Source: Streptomyces sp. AV19 (lineage in GTDB: Bacteria; Actinomycetota; Actinomycetes; Streptomycetales; Streptomycetaceae). Taken from it: a stretch of DNA of 64,000 nt. Below are positions 8,171 to 16,110 of the stretch, one piece after another. The stretch is from positions 183,431 through 247,430 of the forward strand of contig NZ_JAEAMR010000009.1 in assembly GCF_015999245.1 (NCBI RefSeq). The letters run 5' to 3'. The position numbers and the translations under genes are program-made. A model generated the notes under the pieces. It did no database searches. It was given only the letters and a program-made list of their open reading frames with translations, and was not told the DNA's origin. Position 1 is the first letter of the stretch. The number at the start of each line of letters is the position of its first letter.

Positions 8171-8622
8171 CCGCTCATCTTGCAGCACGCCCGGCGCGTC
8201 CGCACCGCATCTCCCCGCCGCGAACCGATGATTGTGCCCCGTAACGCCCTCTCCCAACCTCTCCCCCGACCAAAAGCGACGTGTGCCGGACATCACCCTT
8301 CCCCGCAGGTGGCGAACCCGCCAAAATCGCCGGTCGTACGGAGTCGTACGGATGTGGGAGCACCGCACCACCGGATATCGTTTCCGGCCTGAAGGGCCGG
8401 GTGAACCGCCCCCGCACGGGGCATGACCGGGAAGACCGGCACGGATCGCGAGCCGCGCCACCGCGGCCGCGGAACCGTCCCGGCGAACCGTCCGGCCGGC
8501 AGGCCACCAGGGGCGCGTCGGGAGCAGCCCCGGCAGCACACAGCAGCAGACATCGCACGCACCGGCAGGGGACACCGGCACGGCCACCGTCGCTTGTCGA
8601 ACACACCACGAGGAGCCGCCTG
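8171..8622. promoter_or_regulatory. 452-bp divergent promoter region, pdxH / citrate synthase-like
   Basis: No gene is seen. A close direct repeat, GTCGTACGGAGTCGTACGGA at about 8333-8352, could be a regulator site. The remainder is GC-rich with short palindromes such as GGCCTGAAGGGCC (about 8389-8401). The citrate synthase-like gene would have a long untranslated leader if transcribed from here. Confidence 0.35.
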
Positions 8623-9717
8623 ATGTCCGATTTCGTACCCGGACTCGAGGGAGTCGTCGCGTTCGAGACGGAGATCGCCGAACCCGACAAGGAGGGCGGC
8701 GCCCTCCGCTACCGGGGCGTCGACATCGAGGACTTGGTCGGCCACGTGTCCTTCGGGAACGTGTGGGGGCTGCTGGTCGACGGGTCCTTCAACCCCGGCC
8801 TGCCGCCCGCCGAGCCGTTCCCGATCCCCGTCCACTCCGGTGACATCCGCGTCGACGTGCAGTCCGCGCTCGCCATGCTCGCCCCCGTCTGGGGCCTGAA
8901 ACCGCTCCTCGACATCGACGAGGCCACCGCGCGGGACAACCTCGCGCGGGCGGCCGTCATGGCCCTGTCCTACGTCGCGCAGTCCGCGCGCGGGCAGGGG
9001 CTGCCGATGGTGCCGCAGCGGGAGATCGACAAGGCGGAGACGGTCGTCGAGCGCTTCATGAAGCGGTGGCGGGGCGAGCCGGATCCGCGGCACGTCGCGG
9101 CGGTCGACGCGTACTGGACGTCCGCGGCCGAACACGGCATGAACGCCTCGACGTTCACGGCCCGCGTCATCGCGTCGACGGGCGCCGACGTCGCCGCCGC
9201 GCTGTCGGGCGCCGTCGGCGCCATGTCCGGCCCGCTGCACGGCGGTGCGCCGTCCCGCGTCCTCGGCATGATCGAGGAGATCGAACGGAGCGGGGACGCG
9301 TCGGCGTACGTGCGGCGGGCGCTGGACAACGGCGAGCGTCTGATGGGCTTCGGCCACCGGGTCTACCGCGCGGAGGACCCGCGGGCGCGGGTGCTGCGGC
9401 GCACGGCGAAGGAGCTGGGCGCGCCGCGCTTCGAGGTCGCGGAGGCGCTGGAGAAGGCGGCCCTGGAGGAGCTCCACAACCGGCGCCCGGACCGGGTGCT
9501 GGCGACGAACGTCGAGTTCTGGGCGGCGATCGTGCTGGACTTCGCGGAGGTGCCGGCGCACATGTTCACGTCGATGTTCACGTGTGCGCGGACGGCGGGG
9601 TGGAGTGCGCACATTCTTGAGCAGAGGCGGACGGGGCGGCTGGTGCGGCCGTCTGCTCGGTACGTGGGCCCTGGCCCTCGGGACCCGCGGGAGGTTCCCG
9701 GTTACACCGGGCGGTAG
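8623..9717 (+). CDS. Citrate synthase-like protein (citrate/2-methylcitrate synthase family)
   Basis: The 364-residue citrate synthase fold protein is of the type found as a second copy in streptomycetes. It condenses an acyl-CoA with oxaloacetate if active. Signatures: RYRGVDIEDL near the N-terminus, SGPLHGGAPSRVLGM (catalytic-type His, about residue 206), MGFGHRVYRAEDPRA (second His, about 245) and the C-terminal GWSAHILEQRRTGRLVRP (CoA/oxaloacetate Arg region). An Asp for the third catalytic position is plausible but I did not assign it. ATG at 8623 follows AGGAG at 8611. Longer frames upstream are not homologous. Whether acetyl-CoA or propionyl-CoA is used cannot be decided here. Confidence 0.9.
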   Translation: MSDFVPGLEGVVAFETEIAEPDKEGGALRYRGVDIEDLVGHVSFGNVWGLLVDGSFNPGLPPAEPFPIPVHSGDIRVDVQSALAMLAPVWGLKPLLDIDEATARDNLARAAVMALSYVAQSARGQGLPMVPQREIDKAETVVERFMKRWRGEPDPRHVAAVDAYWTSAAEHGMNASTFTARVIASTGADVAAALSGAVGAMSGPLHGGAPSRVLGMIEEIERSGDASAYVRRALDNGERLMGFGHRVYRAEDPRARVLRRTAKELGAPRFEVAEALEKAALEELHNRRPDRVLATNVEFWAAIVLDFAEVPAHMFTSMFTCARTAGWSAHILEQRRTGRLVRPSARYVGPGPRDPREVPGYTGR

Positions 9718-9718
9718 T

Positions 9719-9990
9719 TGGGGCGGGGGCCCTTGGATGTGCCCCGGTCCCGCCCTTTCACCGTTTCCCCCGGGGCTCCGCCCCTCGGCCGGCACCGCGC
9801 TCCGCGCGGTGAGCGGGGGCTCCGCCCCCTGCACCCCGCTTCGGGGCTCCGCCCCGGACCCCGTATCGCGGCTTCGCCGCTCGTCCTCAAGCGCCGGACG
9901 GGCTGGATTGGCGCGCCGATTCAGCCCGTCCGGCGTTTGAGGACAAACCGCGCGGAGCGCGGCGAGAAACGGTGAAAGGGCGGGTCCGGG
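9719..9990. repeat. Modular Streptomyces intergenic repeat, copy 3 (complete, with inverted ends)
   Basis: This copy is bounded by CCGCCCTTTCACCGTTTC on the left and GAAACGGTGAAAGGGCGGG on the right, which are inverted copies of each other. Inside are GGGGCTCCGCCCC blocks and an inverted pair: TCCTCAAGCGCCGGACGGGC (about 9889) against GCCCGTCCGGCGTTTGAGGA (about 9925). It separates the citrate synthase-like gene and the convergent tetR gene. Confidence 0.85.
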
Positions 9991-9996
9991 GCACTC

Positions 9997-10575
9997 TCAA
10001 AGGCCCGCGCCCAGCGCCGCCTCCACGATGACCACCCACCGGTCCACGACCCGCTCCCGCCTCCTCCCGTCGTCCGTCAGCAGGGACGCCAGGCCCAGCC
10101 CCCTCGCCATGTCCAGCAGGCCCTGGACCGTTTCGCGGGCGCCGGGCACCCGCTCGTCCACCTCGAGCAGCTCGACCGCCCTGCGGTGCGCCTCCCGTCC
10201 GATGCGGGCCTCCAGTTCGACGACCCGGGACCGCAGCCCGGGCTCGGTCGACGCCGCGACCCACAGGTGCAGGGCCGCGCGGAAGAGCGGGCCCGTGTAG
10301 AGGTCCACGATCGCGCGGACCACCGGCCCCGCGCCCGCGCCCGCCAGCCCCCGCAACGCCACCGACTGCCGCTCCGCGACATGCTCCACCGCCGACGTGA
10401 ACAAGTCCTCCCGCGTGGGGAAATGGTGCTGCAGCGCCCCCCGCGACACCCCCGCCCGCTCCGCCACCACCGACACCGTCGAGCCGGCCCACCCGTACTC
10501 CGCCAGGCACACCGCCGCCGCGTCCATCAGCCGTCGCCGCGTCGACGCGCCCCGGGCGAGCCGGGCGTCGGTCAC
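9997..10575 (-). CDS. TetR-family transcriptional regulator of the CoA-ester operon
   Basis: The protein is about 192 residues from a GTG at 10575; an ATG at 10584 would add three. The N-terminal HTH reads RRRLMDAAAVCLAEYGWAGSTVSVVAERAGVSRGALQHHFPTREDLF (residues 14-60, split here for description), the standard TetR DNA-binding module. The C-terminal ligand domain is divergent. The GTGA overlap with the stop of the enoyl-CoA hydratase gene indicates translational coupling, so it is the last gene of the operon that begins at 17784. By position it resembles AtuR or LiuR-type repressors, which respond to CoA esters. A candidate operator lies upstream of the first gene of the operon (17818-17835). 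Confidence 0.88.
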   Translation of the reverse strand: MTDARLARGASTRRRLMDAAAVCLAEYGWAGSTVSVVAERAGVSRGALQHHFPTREDLFTSAVEHVAERQSVALRGLAGAGAGPVVRAIVDLYTGPLFRAALHLWVAASTEPGLRSRVVELEARIGREAHRRAVELLEVDERVPGARETVQGLLDMARGLGLASLLTDDGRRRERVVDRWVVIVEAALGAGL

Positions 10576-11276
10576 CGCCGCCATGCCGCGATCCGCGAGC
10601 GCGCCTCCGCCGAGCCGAACAGCCGCCCCGACAGCGCCGCGAGCCGCTCCGCGTCCCGCGCGAACGCGGCCCGCACGGCCTGTGTGGCCAGCGCCTTCGA
10701 CTCGGCCAGGCCCTGCGGCGAGGCCGCGCGCAGCCCCTCCAGCACCGACGGCAGCGCGTCCTCGGGCGCGGTCACCAGACCGATCCGCATGGCCTCCCCC
10801 GCGTCGAACACCTCCCCGGTCAGGTAGTACCGCGACACCGCCCGCGGATCGAGGCGCGGCAGCAGCGTCAGCGAGACGACGGCCGGCGCGACCCCGATCC
10901 TGGCCTCCGTGAAGGCGAACGAGGACGCCTCACCCGCCACCGCGACATCACAGGCCCCCACCAGCCCCGAACCACCCGCCCGCACATGCCCGTTGACCCG
11001 GGCCACGACCGGCTTCGGCAGCTCGACGACCGTCCGCAGCAGCCGCACGAGTTCGAGCGGTGCCATCGGCGGGTCCTCGGTGAGGTCCGCGCCCGAGCAG
11101 AACGCCGGACCCGTGTGGCCGAGGACGACGAACCGGACCGCCGGGTCCTCCCCCGCCTCCTCCAGCGCCCGGCGCAGCTCGCCGACGAGCCGTCCGGAGA
11201 GCGCGTTGCGGTTGGCCGGGGAGTCGAGGGTCAGGAGCACGGCTCCGTCGTCATGTGTGCGGCGGACGATCGTCAC
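10572..11276 (-). CDS. Enoyl-CoA hydratase/isomerase family protein
   Basis: The 234-residue crotonase-fold enzyme is predicted to hydrate an enoyl-CoA intermediate. Visible features: LDSPANRNALSGRLV at the N-terminus, the oxyanion-hole segment GPAFCSGADLTE (about residues 55-66) and NGHVRAGGSGLVGACDVAVA (about 96-115). The first of the two usual catalytic glutamates is not obvious in the expected place. The GTG at 11276 follows GAGAGG, 9 nt after the acyl-CoA dehydrogenase stop. In an atu-type pathway this position is taken by the isohexenylglutaconyl-CoA hydratase AtuE, and in leucine catabolism by methylglutaconyl-CoA hydratase. Neither assignment can be fixed from sequence alone. Confidence 0.88.
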   Translation of the reverse strand: MTIVRRTHDDGAVLLTLDSPANRNALSGRLVGELRRALEEAGEDPAVRFVVLGHTGPAFCSGADLTEDPPMAPLELVRLLRTVVELPKPVVARVNGHVRAGGSGLVGACDVAVAGEASSFAFTEARIGVAPAVVSLTLLPRLDPRAVSRYYLTGEVFDAGEAMRIGLVTAPEDALPSVLEGLRAASPQGLAESKALATQAVRAAFARDAERLAALSGRLFGSAEARSRIAAWRR

Positions 11277-11285
11277 GGGAACCTC

Positions 11286-12389
11286 TCAGTAGGACTTGGG
11301 CAGTCCGAGCGTGTGGTGCGAGACGTAGTTGAGGATCATCTCGCGGCTGACCGGCGCCACGCGCGTCACCCGCACCGCCGTGATCAGCGCGGCCAGCCCG
11401 TACTCCCGGGTCAGGCCGTTCCCCCCGAGCGTGTGCACCGCCTGGTCGACGGTGCGCACGGCGGCCTCGGCGGCGGCGTACTTGGCCATGTTCGCGGCCT
11501 CGCCCGCCCCCGCGTCGTCCCCGTCGTCGTAGAGCCGGGCCGCCCGCCCGGTCATCAGCCGGGCCAGCTCGATGTCGATGTGGGCCCGGGCCAGCGGGTG
11601 GGCTATGGCCTGGTGGGCGCCGATGGGCCGGTCCCACACCTCGCGGGTGCGGGCGTAGTCGACGGCGCGCCCCAGCGCGTACCGGGCGAGCCCCAGCGCG
11701 AACGCGGCCGTCATGATCCGCTCGGGGTTGAGCCCGGCGAAGAGCTGGAGCAGCCCGGCGTCCTCGTCGCCGACGAGCGCCTCGGCCGGCAGCCGGACGT
11801 CGTCCAGGACGAGCTCGAACTGCCGCAGATCGCCCTGGAGTTCCATGGGGATCGCGGTGCGCCGGAAGCCCGGCGCGTCCCGGTCGACGACGAACAGGCA
11901 GGGCCCGCGCCCCTCGGTGCGGGCGACGACCATCGTGGCGTCGGTCGCGTCCACCCCGGAGATGAAGACCTTGCGGCCCCTGAGCACCCACCCGTCCCCG
12001 TCACGGCGGGCGGTGGTGGTGATGCGGTGCGTGTTGGAACCGGCCTCGGGCTCGGTGATGCCGAAGGACATGCGCAGGCCACCGGACGCCAGCCCCGGCA
12101 GCCAGGCCCGTTTCTGCGCCTCGGTGCCGAACCGGGAGATCACCGTGCCGCAGATGGCGGGCGAGACGACCATCAGCGTCAACGGATTGCCCGTGGCGGC
12201 CAGTTCCTCCAGGACGACGGCGAGCTCGGTGATCCCGCCGCCGCCCCCGCCGTACTCGGCGGGCAGGTTGACACCCAGGTATCCGAGCTTGCCCGCCTCC
12301 GCCCACAGCTCCTCGGGATCGCGAGCACGGGCGCCCAGCGCGGCCACGGCGGCGCGCAGATCGAGGAGTTCGGTCGGAACAATACTCAT
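11286..12389 (-). CDS. Acyl-CoA dehydrogenase
   Basis: The 367-residue flavoprotein is an acyl-CoA dehydrogenase that introduces an alpha-beta double bond and passes electrons to ETF. Signatures are MSFGITEPEAGSNTHRI (FAD/substrate region, about residues 110-126), GRKVFISGVDATD and the C-terminal QAVHTLGGNGLTREYGLAALI. It starts within the ATGA overlap with the biotin carboxylase gene. In the atu analogy it corresponds to citronellyl-CoA dehydrogenase (AtuD); in leucine catabolism, to isovaleryl-CoA dehydrogenase. The operon lacks an HMG-CoA lyase, which weakens the plain leucine reading. Confidence 0.92.
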   Translation of the reverse strand: MSIVPTELLDLRAAVAALGARARDPEELWAEAGKLGYLGVNLPAEYGGGGGGITELAVVLEELAATGNPLTLMVVSPAICGTVISRFGTEAQKRAWLPGLASGGLRMSFGITEPEAGSNTHRITTTARRDGDGWVLRGRKVFISGVDATDATMVVARTEGRGPCLFVVDRDAPGFRRTAIPMELQGDLRQFELVLDDVRLPAEALVGDEDAGLLQLFAGLNPERIMTAAFALGLARYALGRAVDYARTREVWDRPIGAHQAIAHPLARAHIDIELARLMTGRAARLYDDGDDAGAGEAANMAKYAAAEAAVRTVDQAVHTLGGNGLTREYGLAALITAVRVTRVAPVSREMILNYVSHHTLGLPKSY

Positions 12390-14299
12390 GAGTGATCCTC
12401 CCGTGTGACGACGGCGAGCAGGTCCCCGGTGGCGACCCGGCGCCCCGGGGCGGCGTGCAGGGCGGTGAGAGTACCGGACGCCGGGGCGGTGACGCGGTGT
12501 TCCATCTTCATCGCCTCGACCCACAGCAGCACTTGCCCGGCCTCCACCGGGTCGCCCGGCGCGAGGCCGTCGGCGATCCGGACGACCGTGCCCGGCATGG
12601 GGGCGAGCAGCGACCCCGGCTCGGTCCGCGGCGCGGGCTCGGGGAGGCGGGGCAGCAGGGTGAACGACCGGGCGCCGAGCGGGGAGTCGACGTACACGGA
12701 CGACGGGCCGTGGAACGCGACGTCGAACGGCCGCCGCACCCCGTCGATCTCCAGCGCCACATGGTCCCGCGCGGCCGCCACCAGGCGCACGCCGGGCACG
12801 CCCTCCAGGCCGTCGCGGCCGATCCGGTAGCGGACCTCGTGCTCCGTCCCGTCGGGCTCCGGGCGCAGCCGCTTGACCTGGGGCCCGGACGGGACGTTGC
12901 GCCAGCCGCCGAAGCGGGAGCGCCCCTGGGCGTCGGCGAGGGCGGCCGCCAGGGCGGCGTACCCGGTGAACGCCTCGTCGTGCGCGGCCAGTTCGTCCAG
13001 GTGGCGGTCGTAGAAGCCGGTGTCCGCCGCCCCCGCCGCGAACTCCGGGTGGCGCAGCGAGCCCACGAGCAGGTCCCGGTTGGTGACCGGCCCGTGGACG
13101 CGGGCGCGTTCCAGGGCGCGGGCGAGGCGGTGCAGGGCGGACGGGCGGTCGGGGGCGTGGGCCACGACCTTGGCGAGCAGCGCGTCGTAGTGCGGGCCGA
13201 CCGCGTCGCCCGCGCCGACGCCCGCGTCCACGCGCAGACCGGTCCCCTCCGGCACCTCCAGCGCGTGCACCGGTCCCGTCCAGGGCCGCCAGTCGCGGGC
13301 GGGGTCCTCGGCGCAGAGGCGGGCCTCGACGGCGTGTCCGGACGCCTCCGGGGGCCGCTCCGCGAGCCGGCGGCCCTCCGCCACCCGCAGTTGCAGGGCG
13401 ACCAGGTCGACGCCGTACACGCACTCGGTCACCGGGTGCTCCACCTGGAGGCGGGTGTTCATCTCCAGGAACCACGCCCGCCCCCGCCCGTCGAGCAGGA
13501 ACTCCACGGTCCCGGCGCCGGCGTATCCCACGGTCTTCGCCAGCGCCGCCGCGTGCGCGCACAGCGCGTCGGCCGGCCCCGCCGGCAGGCCGGGGGCGGG
13601 CGCCTCCTCGATCACCTTCTGGTGGCGGCGCTGGAGCGAGCAGTCGCGGGTGCCCAGCGTCCACACCGTGCCGTGCGCGTCCGCGAGGACCTGCACCTCG
13701 ACGTGCCGGCCGCCCTCCACGTACGGCTCGACGAACACCTCGCCGTCGCCGAAGGCCGCCGCGGCCTCGGCCCTGGCGGCCTCCAAAGCCCCCGCCAGGA
13801 CCGGGAGTTCGCGCACCACCCGCATGCCGCGGCCGCCCCCGCCCGCCGCGGCCTTGACGAGCACGGGCAGGTCGGCGGCGCGCACGGTGTCCCGGCCGAG
13901 CGGGGCCAGTACCGGCACCCCGGCCTTGGCCGCGATCCGCTTGGCCCGCGTCTTGGACGCCATCGCCTCCATCGCCCCGGGCGGCGGCCCGATCCACACC
14001 AGCCCCGCCGCCTCCACCGCGCGCGCGAACTCCGGGTCCTCGGACAGGAATCCGTAGCCGGGGTGCACGGCGTCCGCGCCCGCCGCGCGGGCGGCCGCGA
14101 CGATCAGGTCGCCGCGCAGATAGGTGTCCGCCGGGGCGTCGCCCGGCAGGCGGACGGCCGCATCCGCCTCCCTCACGTGCCGGGCGCGGGCGTCGGCGTC
14201 CGAGTGGACGGCGACGGTCGCGATCCCCAGCTCCCGGCAGGTGCGGAAGACCCGGCGGGCGATCTCGCCCCGGTTGGCGACCAGCACCGAACGGATCAC
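12386..14299 (-). CDS. Biotin-dependent acyl-CoA carboxylase alpha subunit (biotin carboxylase + BCCP)
   Basis: The 637-residue subunit has the full architecture: a biotin carboxylase domain with SVLVANRGEIARRVFRT at the N-terminus, the ATP-grasp loop KAAAGGGGRGMRVV (about residues 149-162), FLEMNTRLQVEHPVTE (about 279-294), a middle linker domain and a C-terminal biotinyl domain with VEAMKMEH, biotinyl Lys at about 598. The GTG at 14299, 7 nt after the upstream stop, is preferred over an ATG at 14332 that lies inside the upstream gene. The domain set fits methylcrotonyl-CoA, geranyl-CoA or propionyl-CoA carboxylase. Its partner is the next gene upstream. Confidence 0.95.
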   Translation of the reverse strand: MIRSVLVANRGEIARRVFRTCRELGIATVAVHSDADARARHVREADAAVRLPGDAPADTYLRGDLIVAAARAAGADAVHPGYGFLSEDPEFARAVEAAGLVWIGPPPGAMEAMASKTRAKRIAAKAGVPVLAPLGRDTVRAADLPVLVKAAAGGGGRGMRVVRELPVLAGALEAARAEAAAAFGDGEVFVEPYVEGGRHVEVQVLADAHGTVWTLGTRDCSLQRRHQKVIEEAPAPGLPAGPADALCAHAAALAKTVGYAGAGTVEFLLDGRGRAWFLEMNTRLQVEHPVTECVYGVDLVALQLRVAEGRRLAERPPEASGHAVEARLCAEDPARDWRPWTGPVHALEVPEGTGLRVDAGVGAGDAVGPHYDALLAKVVAHAPDRPSALHRLARALERARVHGPVTNRDLLVGSLRHPEFAAGAADTGFYDRHLDELAAHDEAFTGYAALAAALADAQGRSRFGGWRNVPSGPQVKRLRPEPDGTEHEVRYRIGRDGLEGVPGVRLVAAARDHVALEIDGVRRPFDVAFHGPSSVYVDSPLGARSFTLLPRLPEPAPRTEPGSLLAPMPGTVVRIADGLAPGDPVEAGQVLLWVEAMKMEHRVTAPASGTLTALHAAPGRRVATGDLLAVVTREDHS

Positions 14300-14306
14300 G
14301 GCAGGT

Positions 14307-15905
14307 TCACATCCGGAAGACGCCGAAACCACCCCGGACCCCCTCCACAGGCGCGTTGTGCACGGCCGACAGACACATCCCGAGGACCGTGCGGGTGTCG
14401 CGCGGGTCGATGACCCCGTCGTCGTACAGCCGCCCGGACAGGAACAGCGGCAGCGACTCCGCCTCGACCTTCCGCTCCACCGCCGCCCGCAGCGCCGCGT
14501 CCGCCTCCTCGTCGTACGGCTGCCCCTTGGCCTCCGCCGCCGCCCGGGCGACGATCGACAGGACGCCGGCGAGCTGCTGCGGGCCCATCACGGCGGACTT
14601 GGCACCCGGCCAGGAGAACAGGAAGCGCGGGTCGTAGGCCCGTCCGCACATGCCGTAGTGACCGGCCCCGTACGACGCGCCGACGAGCAACGACAGATGC
14701 GGCACACGGGAGTTGGACACCGCGTTGATCATCATGGCGCCGTGCTTGACGATGCCGCCCTGCTCGTAGGCCCGGCCGACCATGTAGCCCGTCGTGTTGT
14801 GCAGGAACAGCAGCGGGACGTCGCGCTGGTTGGCGAGCTGGATGAACTGCGCCGCCTTCTGCGACTCCGCGCTGAACAACACCCCCTGCGCGTTGGCGAG
14901 GATGCCCAGCGGATAGCCGTGCAGCCGCGCCCAGCCCGTCGTCAACCCCGCCCCGTAGAGCGGCTTGAACTCGTCGAAGTCGGAGTCGTCGACGATCCGG
15001 GCGACGATCTCGCGCGGGTCGAAGGGGCTGCGGAGGTCGCCGGGGACGATGCCCAGCAGTTCCTCCTCCGCGTACCGGGGCGGTGCGGCGGGCGGCGGAT
15101 CGGGGTGCGCCTTGCGCCGGTTGAGCCGGGCGACGATGCGCCGGGCCTGGCGCAAGGCGTCGTGCTCGTCGACGGCGTAGTGGTCGGCGAGGCCGGACAC
15201 CCGCGCGTGCATGTCCGCCCCGCCCAGCGACTCGTCGTCCGCCTCCTCGCCGGTGGCCATCCTGACCAGCGGCGGACCGCCGAGGAAGACCTTGGCCCGG
15301 TCCGCGACCATGACGACGTGGTCGGACATGCCGGGGACGTACGCGCCGCCGGCCGTGGAGTTGCCGAGGACGACGGCGATCGTCGGGATCCCGGCGGCGG
15401 ACAGCCGGGTGAGGTCCTTGAACAGCGCGCCGCCCGGGACGAAGATCTCGCTCTGCCCGGTCAGGTCCGCGCCGCCGGACTCCACGAGGGCGACGACGGG
15501 CAGCCGGTTGGCGCGGGCGATCCCGTGGGCGCGCAGGGACTTCCGCAGCGTCCACGGGTTGCTCGCCCCGCCGCGCACGGTCGGGTCGTTGGCGCTGATC
15601 AGGCACTCCACACCACAGATCACGCCGATGCCGGTGACCAGGGAGGCCCCCACGGCGTACTCGCTGCCCCAGGCGGCGAGGGGGGAGAGCTCCAGGAACG
15701 GGGTGTCCGGGTCCAGCAGCAGCTCGATCCGCTCGCGGGGCAGCAGCCTGCCGCGCGCCCGGTGCCGGGCGGCGTACTTCTCGCCGCCCCCGGCGACCGC
15801 CTGCGCGTGGGCGGCCCCGACCTCGGCGAGCTTGTCGAGCATGGCGGCGCGGTGGGCCGCGTACTCGGCTCCGGCGGTGTCGAGCCGCGAGGTCAGGACG
15901 GTCAT
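14307..15905 (-). CDS. Acyl-CoA carboxylase carboxyltransferase (beta) subunit
   Basis: The 532-residue carboxyltransferase is of the methylcrotonyl/geranyl-CoA carboxylase type. Both crotonase-like halves are present: oxyanion segments around VLGNSTAGGAYVPGMSDHVV (N-half) and LLVGASYGAGHYGMCGRAYD (C-half), with LANQRDVPLLFLHNTTGYMVG between. ATG at 15905 begins MTVLTSRLDTAGAEY. Longer in-frame openings run through an IS relic and are rejected. With the biotin carboxylase gene it forms one complex. One active-site residue is known to distinguish geranyl-CoA from methylcrotonyl-CoA carboxylases (Gly versus Phe); I cannot align it reliably by eye. Confidence 0.94.
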   Translation of the reverse strand: MTVLTSRLDTAGAEYAAHRAAMLDKLAEVGAAHAQAVAGGGEKYAARHRARGRLLPRERIELLLDPDTPFLELSPLAAWGSEYAVGASLVTGIGVICGVECLISANDPTVRGGASNPWTLRKSLRAHGIARANRLPVVALVESGGADLTGQSEIFVPGGALFKDLTRLSAAGIPTIAVVLGNSTAGGAYVPGMSDHVVMVADRAKVFLGGPPLVRMATGEEADDESLGGADMHARVSGLADHYAVDEHDALRQARRIVARLNRRKAHPDPPPAAPPRYAEEELLGIVPGDLRSPFDPREIVARIVDDSDFDEFKPLYGAGLTTGWARLHGYPLGILANAQGVLFSAESQKAAQFIQLANQRDVPLLFLHNTTGYMVGRAYEQGGIVKHGAMMINAVSNSRVPHLSLLVGASYGAGHYGMCGRAYDPRFLFSWPGAKSAVMGPQQLAGVLSIVARAAAEAKGQPYDEEADAALRAAVERKVEAESLPLFLSGRLYDDGVIDPRDTRTVLGMCLSAVHNAPVEGVRGGFGVFRM

Positions 15906-15990
15906 CGGAAACCTATGCCTCCAACCGCATAACCGGGTACGGTGTGTACTGCGCCTCGCGAGAACCAAGCATGCGCACATCCCTTGTTCT

Positions 15991-16110
15991 TGAAGACAAC
16001 CGGGCTGGTTCCAACCCGGCTGGTGTTGATCGTGCAAGACCTGTCGGGTCGTCGACCCACAGGCAACGTGAGCCAGGAATCCCCTGCTTCGACCGGGGGA
16101 GGGTTCAAAG
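15991..16110 (+). mobile_element. Orphan IS200/IS605-type right end with omega-RNA-like hairpins
   Basis: Three successive hairpins are visible: CGGG-C-TGG-TT-CCA-A-CCCG (16001-16018), CCTGT/ACAGG around GGGTC-GTC-GACCC (16040-16063), and the terminal TCCCC...GGGGA (16080-16100), followed by TTCAAAG at 16104-16110. The AGCCAGGAATCCCC...GGGGGAGGGTTCAA end resembles the right end of tnpB-carrying IS200/IS605 elements, where the 3' tail folds into omega RNA. No tnpB or tnpA frame is present. The TCA of TTCAA supplies the stop codon (on the minus strand) of the AtuA-like gene. Confidence 0.55.

Noticed and set aside
11286..13997. A single 903-codon frame spanning acyl-CoA dehydrogenase and part of the carboxylase
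   Set aside because: The N-terminal half is the shadow of the biotin carboxylase gene. The acyl-CoA dehydrogenase has its own ATG at 12389 in an ATGA overlap.
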